A DNA stretch of 13,867 bases, from positions 1 to 13,867 of the forward strand of contig MGVW01000025.1 of assembly GCA_001800675.1 (NCBI GenBank), given 5' to 3'. Under the pieces are notes generated by a model, which saw only the letters and a program-made list of their open reading frames with translations, was not told the DNA's origin and did no database searches. The position numbers were made by a program, and so were the translations under genes. Positions 6,022-12,091 of this stretch are shown here, in pieces. The stretch's first letter is position 1. Each line of letters starts with the position of its first letter. This DNA comes from Euryarchaeota archaeon RBG_13_57_23. Lineage in GTDB: Archaea; Thermoplasmatota; Thermoplasmata; UBA10834.

Positions 6022-7190
6022 AGTTGAGCGAGCAACTCGCGTGTGAACGCTACGGTTCCGTAAGGTCTCGTCCCTTTGAGCCTTGCCAGATCTTGGGTCA
6101 TTATCCCGTCAGCCAGGGTGGACCTGATCGCCTCCGTCAGATTCGAGGCAGCTTCGTCCAATCCCAGATGCTCCAGCATCATCGCGGCTGAGAGCATGAG
6201 CGAGCACGGGTTCGCGAGGTCCTTCCCCGCGTACTTCGGCGCTGTACCGTGAACGGCTTCGAACACGGCAACGGTATCCCCGATGTTCGCTCCTGGAGCT
6301 AGACCAAGACCACCTATCTGGGCCGCGCATGCATCCGCCAAGTAGTCTCCGTTCAGATTCGGTGTCGCTAGTATCGAGTACTCGTCAGGCCTGAGCAGGA
6401 TCTGCTGGAACATGTTGTCCGCAATCCGGTCGTTCATGACGATCTTGCCCGCGGGAGGTTTGGATATCCCAGATGATTTCATCTCCGTTTCAGTGACGAC
6501 AACGTCCGCGAACTCGTCCTTTGCGAGCTGGTATCCCCAATCTCTGAAGGCTCCTTCGGTGAACTTCATTATGTTGCCCTTGTGGACCAGCGTGACTGAT
6601 GGCAACTTCTTCTTGATCGCGTGTTTCACGGAAGCCCTAATCAAGCGCTTCGAGGCGCTCTCCGAGATCGGTTTGATCCCGATCCCGCTATCCGGAGCTA
6701 TATCCACGGACATGCGAGACCGCAGAAACGCAATCACTTCGGAAGCTTCGGCCGAACCTTTCTTCCACTCAATCCCTTTGTAGACGTCCTCCGTGTTCTC
6801 TCTGAAGATGACGATGTTCATCTTCTCGGGCTCCTTGACAGGGCTCGGCACCCCCTCGAAATACCTCACTGGCCTCACGCTCGAGTAGAGATCCAGGACC
6901 TGTCTAATGGTCACGTTGAGGCTCCTGATGCCGCCACCAACGGGTGTCGTCAGCGGGCTCTTTAATGCGACTCCGCGCTCTTTGATGACAGCTAGCGTTT
7001 CTGCAGGCAGCCATTGTCCTGTCATTTTGAACGCGGTCTCGCCCGCGAGCAACTCCTCCCAACGCAAGGATACCTCGCCAGCGGTGGAGGACTTGACAGT
7101 AGCGTCGACCACGAGCTTGGTGGCCTTCATTATCTCTGGGCCGACACCGTCGCCCGGTATGAATGGTATGACGATTTCTCTGGACAACAT
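6018..7190 (-). CDS. icd: NADP-type isocitrate dehydrogenase
   Basis: Last gene of the four-gene minus-strand operon, 390 residues from ATG 7190, in the beta-decarboxylating dehydrogenase family. It would convert isocitrate to 2-oxoglutarate and CO2. The substrate signature S90-L-N92-x3-R96 matches Ser113/Asn115/Arg119 of E. coli Icd, which contact the isocitrate gamma-carboxylate. Isopropylmalate and homoisocitrate dehydrogenases differ here. The segment HKGNIMKFTEGAF (203-215) is nearly identical to the bacterial enzyme. The cofactor site HGTAPK319-Y320-AG has the Lys-Tyr pair of NADP enzymes rather than the D-I of NAD enzymes. A GTG at 7196 would add two residues, but it lies inside the ribosome binding site AGGTGATC that abuts ATG 7190, so ATG is preferred. 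It starts 10 nt after the leuD-like stop. Its stop codon overlaps that of the convergent antiporter gene. Confidence 0.93.
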   Translation of the reverse strand: MLSREIVIPFIPGDGVGPEIMKATKLVVDATVKSSTAGEVSLRWEELLAGETAFKMTGQWLPAETLAVIKERGVALKSPLTTPVGGGIRSLNVTIRQVLDLYSSVRPVRYFEGVPSPVKEPEKMNIVIFRENTEDVYKGIEWKKGSAEASEVIAFLRSRMSVDIAPDSGIGIKPISESASKRLIRASVKHAIKKKLPSVTLVHKGNIMKFTEGAFRDWGYQLAKDEFADVVVTETEMKSSGISKPPAGKIVMNDRIADNMFQQILLRPDEYSILATPNLNGDYLADACAAQIGGLGLAPGANIGDTVAVFEAVHGTAPKYAGKDLANPCSLMLSAAMMLEHLGLDEAASNLTEAIRSTLADGIMTQDLARLKGTRPYGTVAFTRELLAQL

Positions 7191-7200
7191 GATCACCTAC

Positions 7201-7707
7201 CTAACGCAGTGCGAAGTCTCCGTGCTTCCTCAGATGAGGGATGAGGCCGCCGTCCTGCAACAATATCTGCATCGTCTTTGGAATCGGTTTCGCCTTGGTC
7301 TTCTGCCCAGTTCTCGCATCGGCCACTTCGCCGGTGTCGAGATCCACGGTAATGATATCTCCGTCCTTGATCCAGTCAGTATCGCACTCCACCAGTGGGA
7401 GGCCCACATTGAAGCAGCTTCTGTAGAAGATCCTCGCGTAGGATTTCGCAATCACTGCGGACACTCCTGCGGCCTTAAGCGCTCGCGGAGCCTGCTCCCT
7501 GCTGGACCCGCAGCCGAAGTTCCTGCCCGCGACTATGATGTCTCCGTTCCGCACTTTGCCCGAGAATTCAGGCGAGATGTCCTCCATCACGTGCTTTGCC
7601 AGCTCGTTCATGTCATCTATTTTGAACTTGTATCTTCCAGAGATGATGTAGTCGGTGTTGATGTCGTCGTTTGGTGAGAACCGGTGTACGATGCCGCTGA
7701 GTCTCAT
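7201..7707 (-). CDS. leuD: Aconitase-family small subunit (LeuD/homoaconitase-like)
   Basis: A 168-residue swivel subunit of an isopropylmalate isomerase/homoaconitase-type dehydratase that pairs with the large subunit encoded just upstream. Visible family marks are DDINTDYII (14-22), the NFGCGSSREQAPRAL stretch (about 63-77) and AKSYARIFYRSCFNVGLP. The substrate-discriminating loop after GR is Y26-K-F-K29. In M. jannaschii enzymes this loop is YLRT in homoaconitase and YLVY-like in isopropylmalate isomerase, so this one matches neither. The true substrate may be citrate/isocitrate, given the isocitrate dehydrogenase that follows, but that is inference. ATG 7707 is set by a strong GGGAGGT 6 nt upstream, and the ATG overlaps the large-subunit stop as ATGA. 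The gene symbol is a family label only. Confidence 0.88.
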   Translation of the reverse strand: MRLSGIVHRFSPNDDINTDYIISGRYKFKIDDMNELAKHVMEDISPEFSGKVRNGDIIVAGRNFGCGSSREQAPRALKAAGVSAVIAKSYARIFYRSCFNVGLPLVECDTDWIKDGDIITVDLDTGEVADARTGQKTKAKPIPKTMQILLQDGGLIPHLRKHGDFALR

Positions 7708-8963
7708 TCTTTTACCTCCCTCGGATCAGTTATCTCGCCGGTCAAGGAGGATGCGGCTACCGTTTCAGGGGATGCGAGGTATATGCCGACGTCCTTGTTG
7801 TTGCCCATCCTGCCCTTGAAATTGCGGTTGGCGGTGGATATCACGTTCTCGCCGTCACCTGGTATGCCCGCGTGCGTGCCCACGCACGGCCCGCACCCAG
7901 GCGCGACAAAGGTTGCCCCTGCTTTCAGGAGCGCCGCGTACACCCCTCCGTCTATTGCCTCTACAAGAACTGCTCTCGAGGCGGGTGCAACAATGAGGCG
8001 CACACCTGCGTTGATGTGCTTGCCTTTCAGTATCCGAGCGGCAGCTTCCAGGTCGCTGTACCTGCCGTTCGTGCAGGTGCCGAGGAATGCCTGCTGTATC
8101 TTCGTGCCCTTAAGGGTGGACGCGTCTACGACGTTGTCCACAGCGTGCGGTTTGGCCACCTTAGGGACGATGTCAGAAGCATCAAAATCATACTTCTTCT
8201 CGCAGATTGCGTCCGGATCGCACGACACATTGGCCCCCTTTCCTAAACCACGGGCGGATAACCAGCTCGCTGTCTTGGAATCGAATGCGAACGGACAGAA
8301 CTTCGCGCCCATCTCTACAGCCATGTTGGCCATTGTGAACCTGCCGTCCATCGACGATGCGTCAATAGCCTCGCCAGAGAATTCGACAGATTTGTATGTC
8401 GCCCCGTCCGCGGTCACGGAACCGATCACGCTCAGCATGAGATCTTTCGCACCGACCCTTCGAGGCATCTTGCCGTTGACGATTACAGAGTAAGTATCCG
8501 GGACCTTGAACCACAACTTGCCGGTGAAGGCCGCCGCTGCTACGTCCGTAGAACCTAAGCCCGTCGAACAAGCGTTGAGTGCCCCGTATGTGCATGTGTG
8601 GGAATCGGCACCAACTACCAGATCGCCAGGGAGCACCTTCCCGCTCTCAGGGACCAGCTGGTGGCAAATTCCTTCACCGACGTCGAATAGAGGGATGCTG
8701 TTCGCCCTCGCGAAGTCGCGCATCCTAGTATGGATCTTCGCGACGTCCACCGAAGGGCACGGTGAGTTGTGATCGATAACCATGGTCATGCCATTCGTCG
8801 TTTTTGGAGATTTGAATCCGAGGCTCTCCAACTCCCTGATCATCATTGTCGAAGTCCCATCCTGGGACATACAGAAATCCACCGACGCGATCACTATCTC
8901 GCCGGCAGAACAGTCGAGTTCAGAGTGAGATGACAGGACCTTCTCCGCAATCGTCTTACCCAT
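7704..8963 (-). CDS. leuC: Aconitase-family large subunit (LeuC/homoaconitase-like)
   Basis: A 419-residue 4Fe-4S dehydratase catalytic subunit of the two-subunit archaeal type that isomerises citrate-like hydroxyacids by dehydration and rehydration. The cluster ligands are C297 (in LGTCTNGR) and C357/C360 (in GCGPCVG). Substrate-side motifs include GADSHTCTYGALN (118-130) and GLGSTDVA (135-142). The length is that of archaeal isopropylmalate isomerase or homoaconitase large subunits, not of single-chain aconitase (about 750-900 residues). Substrate cannot be fixed from this subunit. ATG 8963 sits 3 nt after the synthase stop, and its GGAGATGA ribosome binding site lies across that stop, so the two genes are probably translationally coupled. 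The 3' end overlaps the small-subunit ATG by 4 bp. Confidence 0.92.
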   Translation of the reverse strand: MGKTIAEKVLSSHSELDCSAGEIVIASVDFCMSQDGTSTMMIRELESLGFKSPKTTNGMTMVIDHNSPCPSVDVAKIHTRMRDFARANSIPLFDVGEGICHQLVPESGKVLPGDLVVGADSHTCTYGALNACSTGLGSTDVAAAAFTGKLWFKVPDTYSVIVNGKMPRRVGAKDLMLSVIGSVTADGATYKSVEFSGEAIDASSMDGRFTMANMAVEMGAKFCPFAFDSKTASWLSARGLGKGANVSCDPDAICEKKYDFDASDIVPKVAKPHAVDNVVDASTLKGTKIQQAFLGTCTNGRYSDLEAAARILKGKHINAGVRLIVAPASRAVLVEAIDGGVYAALLKAGATFVAPGCGPCVGTHAGIPGDGENVISTANRNFKGRMGNNKDVGIYLASPETVAASSLTGEITDPREVKE

Positions 8964-8966
8964 CGG

Positions 8967-10268
8967 TCATCTCCCACGTATTCCTGAAACTAGGTTCGCC
9001 TCAACAGCTGCTACTTTCCTTGCAGAGTGAGGGTTCGAACTGGTAACTGCATTGAATATCTCCAGGAACTCATCGTCCGTGATGTTCCTCTTCTTCGCCT
9101 CTCCCGCACTGCTGACCTCCTGTCTGATCAGCTCCATGGACTCGGGAGTGGCCGACAGTCCGAGCTGCTCCAGCTTATGCTTGATCGAGGCCTTGCCGGA
9201 GTGTTTTCCGAGGGCGATCTTCCTGGTAATGCCGAGCATCGCGGGGTCGAAGGCCTCATAGAGCCTGGGATTCTTCAGAACCCCGTCGACGTGTATCCCC
9301 GACTTGTGCGTGAACATGTTCTCCCCCACGACGGGGTGGTTCAGGGGGATGTTCAACCCAGATGCCTTCTCCACATGTTTGCAGAGTGGCAATATGTGCT
9401 CGGTCTTGTACTTGTCAACGCCGTAGTGGCTGTGCAGGTTCATCACGAAGACCTCGAGGGAGACGTTGCCCGCCCTCTCGCCCAACCCGTTGACGGTCGT
9501 GGAGACCCACAGCTTCCGGTCCTTGAACTCGGAAGCTGCCTCGCTGGCCGCGAGGGCGTTGGCCACGGCAAGGCCGAAATCGTTGTGAGCGTGGAACTCC
9601 ACGTCTATCTTCACCTCGGACATGACCGCGTGTATCAGTCTCTTCGATGAAGCTGGGGTCAGGACTCCGATGGTGTCACATATCCTGAATCTGTCACCGC
9701 CTGCGCTCTTTCCTGCGGATGCGAACTCCACAAGATAGTCGATGGAGGTACGAGTCGCATCTCCAGCGTTGAAACAGACATAGACGCCTTTGCTCTTGGC
9801 GAAGCTGACGCAGTCTATCAGCTTCTCGAGCTGCTGTTGCTTCGTGATCTTCAACTTCTGTTCAAGGGCCATATCGGAGGTGTCCGTCGATATGGACACC
9901 GCATCAACCCCGCGCGCGACCGAATCCGCCACATCTGCCTTGACCATGCGGTTCCAGCCCATGATCGACATCTTGTCGGACCGTGCCATCAGGAGCTCTG
10001 CGCATTTCTTGTCGCTCTCGTTATAGGTCGCGAACGTCTCCAACTGCTCGACGCCCATCTCCTCGAGCTTCCGGGCAATCTCGAGTTTCTCCTCCATTGT
10101 GAAGGAGACGCCAGGCATCTGCTCGCCGTCCCTGCAGGTGGTGTCGCAGACGCAAATCTCCGCGAGCTGTGGGTTGTGCACATCTAGATGGGTCGCGAAA
10201 TTCGAGGAGCGCGCCCCTTGAACCGTGCATCCTACCGCCTTTCTCACATCACCACTGTTCGTGCTCAC
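8967..10268 (-). CDS. NifV-like DRE-TIM acyltransferase (homocitrate/2-isopropylmalate/citrate synthase family)
   Basis: First gene of the operon, 433 residues from GTG 10268. This TIM-barrel enzyme condenses acetyl-CoA with a 2-oxoacid. Motifs are DTTCRDGEQMPG (42-53), with catalytic Arg46 and metal-binding Asp47, HAHNDFG (226-232), with metal ligands His226/His228, and VNGLGERAGN (259-268). The VGENMFTHKSGIHVDG and LGKHSGKA blocks most resemble NifV-type homocitrate synthase. There is no C-terminal leucine-sensing domain as in LeuA. The specificity region reads LETFATYNESDKK (76-88) instead of the E-x-G-[FIS]-P of isopropylmalate, NifV and citramalate enzymes. Three cysteines cluster around the active-site strand (C39, C41, C45), one replacing the usual Leu of DTTLRDGEQ. 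About 40 residues precede the barrel. GTG 10268 has GGTGGTG upstream, and a TTG at 10283 would add five residues. The downstream neighbours point to citrate or homocitrate as product. Confidence 0.88.
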   Translation of the reverse strand: MSTNSGDVRKAVGCTVQGARSSNFATHLDVHNPQLAEICVCDTTCRDGEQMPGVSFTMEEKLEIARKLEEMGVEQLETFATYNESDKKCAELLMARSDKMSIMGWNRMVKADVADSVARGVDAVSISTDTSDMALEQKLKITKQQQLEKLIDCVSFAKSKGVYVCFNAGDATRTSIDYLVEFASAGKSAGGDRFRICDTIGVLTPASSKRLIHAVMSEVKIDVEFHAHNDFGLAVANALAASEAASEFKDRKLWVSTTVNGLGERAGNVSLEVFVMNLHSHYGVDKYKTEHILPLCKHVEKASGLNIPLNHPVVGENMFTHKSGIHVDGVLKNPRLYEAFDPAMLGITRKIALGKHSGKASIKHKLEQLGLSATPESMELIRQEVSSAGEAKKRNITDDEFLEIFNAVTSSNPHSARKVAAVEANLVSGIRGR

Positions 10269-10393
10269 TGATAACACCACCAACGATATCGGAGACCCCG
10301 GTCAGTCTTACAATCAGACCTGGGCTCTACCACGGACCCCTATGACCGAGCGGCTCGACGCGGCAAGGCCACCGATTTCGGAGAGAAGGCTCT

Positions 10394-10446
10394 GGGCTGC
10401 GTAGAGCGACTGAAAGGTTCACGCAAATCAGCTCTGACGACAGCCC
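10394..10446 (-). promoter_or_regulatory. 17-bp imperfect hairpin in probable 5' leader of synthase operon
   Basis: Arms (plus-strand coordinates) are 10394-10399/10441-10446 (6 bp), 10400-10402/10437-10439 (3 bp), 10403-10407/10431-10435 (5 bp) and 10411-10413/10428-10430 (3 bp). They are separated by single-base bulges at 10436 and 10440 and a 3-nt bulge at 10408-10410, and they close a 14-nt loop. If the operon mRNA starts near 10465, as the AT-rich TATA-like element suggests, this structure lies about 20 nt from its 5' end and about 125 nt before the start codon. It could be a regulatory leader or a small RNA. It matches no riboswitch class I know. Confidence 0.4.
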
Positions 10447-10487
10447 CAAGTTGCCTGCCCGCCTTGGTTTCCCGAAGGTGAAGGAGG

Positions 10488-10496
10488 TATAATTAT
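10488..10496 (-). promoter_or_regulatory. AT-rich TATA-like element upstream of synthase operon
   Basis: Minus strand ATAATTATA, with a palindromic ATAATTAT core, so it could act in either direction. Placed about 27 nt before a start near 10465, it would give the operon a leader of about 195 nt containing the hairpin. It stands out from GC-rich surroundings. A weaker alternative on the minus strand is TTTATTTG near 10577-10584. Confidence 0.35.
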
Positions 10497-10500
10497 CATT

Positions 10501-10584
10501 GTGTCTACTATTGGACTAGGAAATGATTGTTTGTCTAAAGATGAACTTATGCTGTGGTCAAATGACCGGAAAAATAGCAAATAA
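10501..10584 (+). CDS. Possible 27-residue small ORF in AT-rich patch
   Basis: GTG 10501 to TAA 10584, encoding a short polar peptide that begins MSTIGLGNDCLSKDEL. A perfect GGAGGT lies at 10483-10488, but 12 nt before the GTG, which is longer than usual. In-frame ATC and ATT codons are closer. The orientation is opposite to both flanking genes. Base composition is clearly more AT-rich than the window's real genes. No family is recognised. The GGAGGT may be fortuitous, or part of a promoter. Confidence 0.2.
   Translation: MSTIGLGNDCLSKDELMLWSNDRKNSK
10556..10567. repeat. Inverted repeat GGTCA-AA-TGACC
   Basis: Perfect 5-bp arms around AA, within the AT-rich patch between the enolase and synthase genes. 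The arms have the same sequence as the repeat at 1686-1699 but face the other way. It could be a regulator site for the operon, but the evidence is only symmetry and position. Confidence 0.3.
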
Positions 10585-10689
10585 ACGGCCAAACGGTTTT
10601 CAGATGAATCCCTCCCACGAGCCTCGGCGGTCGAATGTCTAGCGTCTCACATGTCAAACCCATACTGGCTAGCCCGTCTAGTCAGCCCT

Positions 10690-11970
10690 TTAGGTCCTCT
10701 CGAATGCCTTCTTGCCCGGGTAGCGAGCTTTTGAACCAAGTTCCTCTTCGATTCTAAGGAGCCGGTTGTACTTCGCCGTCCGCTCACCTCTCGAGGGGGC
10801 ACCAGCCTTGATCTGCCCCGCATTCGTGGCAACGCTGATGTCGCTCATGCTCGTGTCTTCCGTTTCGCCCGAGCGGTGGGACACCACGCATTTGTAGTGC
10901 ACCTTGGAGGCGTATTTCATGGTTGAAAGGGTCTCCGAGAGAGTTCCGATCTGATTCACTTTGATCAGTATCGCGTTGGCCAAACCCTGCCTGACGCCTT
11001 CCGCGAGGATCTTCTGGTTTGTCACGAACAGGTCATCACCCACCAGCTGAATCTTCTTCCCCAGCCGTGCGGTCACGCCCTTCCAGCCAATCCAGTCCTC
11101 CTCCGACATCGCGTCCTCGATGGACACTATAGGATAGCTCCTGCAGAGGCCGGCGTAGAGGTCGACCATCTCGTCAGGTCGAAGTATCTCCATGGTGCTC
11201 TTCTTGAAAACGTACTTGCCATCATCAAAGAACTCGCTCGAAGCAGCATCCATGGCCAAGAACACCTTCTTGCCTGGCTCCAGGCCGGCGTTCTCCGCGG
11301 ATTCCAGGATAAGATCCAATGCTTGCTCGTGCGAACCCAGCTTCGGAGCGAAGCCGCCCTCGTCGCCGACGGAGGTGCTGAGGCCTTTCTTCTTCAGGTT
11401 CGCCTTGAGGGAATGGAATATCTCTGCCCCGAATCTGAGAGATTCCTTGAAGAACCTCCCCACGGGGACCACCATGAACTCCTGGAAATCCAAGTTATTA
11501 TCCGCGTGGGCGCCACCGTTGATTATGTTCATCATCGGCACTGGCAGGACCCTTGCCTTGTCCCCGCCCAGATATCTGTAGAGCGGGAGTCCCGCATCGG
11601 CCGCGGCCGCATGTGCGACCGCGAGGGAGACGCCCAGTATCGCGTTCGCCCCCAGCCTACGCTTGGTTTCCGTTCCGTCGAGGTCGAGCATCACCTGATC
11701 TATCTCGACTTGATTCCTCGGATCTAATCCTCTCACCGTTGGACGTATCAACCGATTGACGTTGTTCACGGCAGTCTCCACGCCTTTGCCATGATAACGG
11801 CCCTTCACTGCGTCCCTGAGCTCAAGACACTCTCTCTTGCCTGTGGAGGCCCCAGATGGGACCGATGCGCGCCCGATCTTCCCGTTTGAGAGAAGCACAT
11901 CGACCTCGACTGTCGGATTCCCTCTGGAGTCAAGTATCTCCCTCGCTCTGACGTCCTTTATCTTGACCAT
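10690..11970 (-). CDS. eno: Enolase (phosphopyruvate hydratase)
   Basis: A 426-residue glycolytic/gluconeogenic enzyme interconverting 2-phosphoglycerate and phosphoenolpyruvate in the cytoplasm. All expected sites are present: REILDSRGNPTVEV near the N-terminus, the mobile GASTGK loop (40-45), His154 and Glu164 in NGGAHADNNLDFQEF, Glu204 in VGDEGGFAP, metal ligands Asp241, Glu285 and Asp312, catalytic Lys337, the HRSGET block (365-370) and Lys388. Length is normal. I chose ATG 11970 because the minus-strand AGGTGGT ends 4 nt before it (core AGGTG 6 nt away). A GTG at 11979 would add three residues but overlaps that ribosome binding site. It is divergent from the Lhr helicase gene across about 120 bp and is probably monocistronic, since 420 bp separates it from the downstream synthase operon. 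Confidence 0.97.
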   Translation of the reverse strand: MVKIKDVRAREILDSRGNPTVEVDVLLSNGKIGRASVPSGASTGKRECLELRDAVKGRYHGKGVETAVNNVNRLIRPTVRGLDPRNQVEIDQVMLDLDGTETKRRLGANAILGVSLAVAHAAAADAGLPLYRYLGGDKARVLPVPMMNIINGGAHADNNLDFQEFMVVPVGRFFKESLRFGAEIFHSLKANLKKKGLSTSVGDEGGFAPKLGSHEQALDLILESAENAGLEPGKKVFLAMDAASSEFFDDGKYVFKKSTMEILRPDEMVDLYAGLCRSYPIVSIEDAMSEEDWIGWKGVTARLGKKIQLVGDDLFVTNQKILAEGVRQGLANAILIKVNQIGTLSETLSTMKYASKVHYKCVVSHRSGETEDTSMSDISVATNAGQIKAGAPSRGERTAKYNRLLRIEEELGSKARYPGKKAFERT

Positions 11971-12024
11971 CCTAACCACCTACTGAAACGAAGTGCGGGA
12001 TAAAAGGATTACAGAGGCCTAGCG

Positions 12025-12030
12025 ATATAG
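12025..12030 (-). promoter_or_regulatory. TATA-like box for enolase
   Basis: Minus strand CTATAT about 55 nt before ATG 11970. This would give a leader of about 30 nt carrying the AGGTGGT ribosome binding site. A second candidate, CCTTTTA at 12001-12007, is closer and would give a near-leaderless mRNA. Confidence 0.35.
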
Positions 12031-12057
12031 CTCCCGAAGTTCTCAGCCCAACGCAAG

Positions 12058-12065
12058 TATATATT
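12058..12065 (+). promoter_or_regulatory. TATA box for Lhr helicase gene, leaderless spacing
   Basis: TATATATT preceded by CGCAAG, a plausible BRE. The box is centred about 30 nt before ATG 12092, and no Shine-Dalgarno sequence intervenes, so transcription should start at or within a few bases of the start codon. Confidence 0.6.
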
Positions 12066-12091
12066 CCAGGGGCAACTTCTGCGAAGATTGA

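Noticed and set aside
6907..8493. Long plus-strand frames of 256 and 269 codons opposite the dehydratase and dehydrogenase genes
   Set aside because: They are mirror frames of well-supported genes with clear motifs on the minus strand. Translations are low-complexity and resemble no family.
9027..9650. 207-codon plus-strand frame opposite the synthase
   Set aside because: It is a shadow of the NifV-like gene. It has no promoter or ribosome binding site, and the opposite strand carries all the catalytic motifs.
8967..10268. NifV resemblance taken as evidence of nitrogen fixation
   Set aside because: No nif structural or assembly genes are present in the window, and NifV-like synthases also serve other pathways.
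10668..10680. CTAG-N5-CTAG inverted repeat just after enolase, considered as a terminator
   Set aside because: Only 4-bp arms and no T run follows on the minus strand. It is too weak to annotate.
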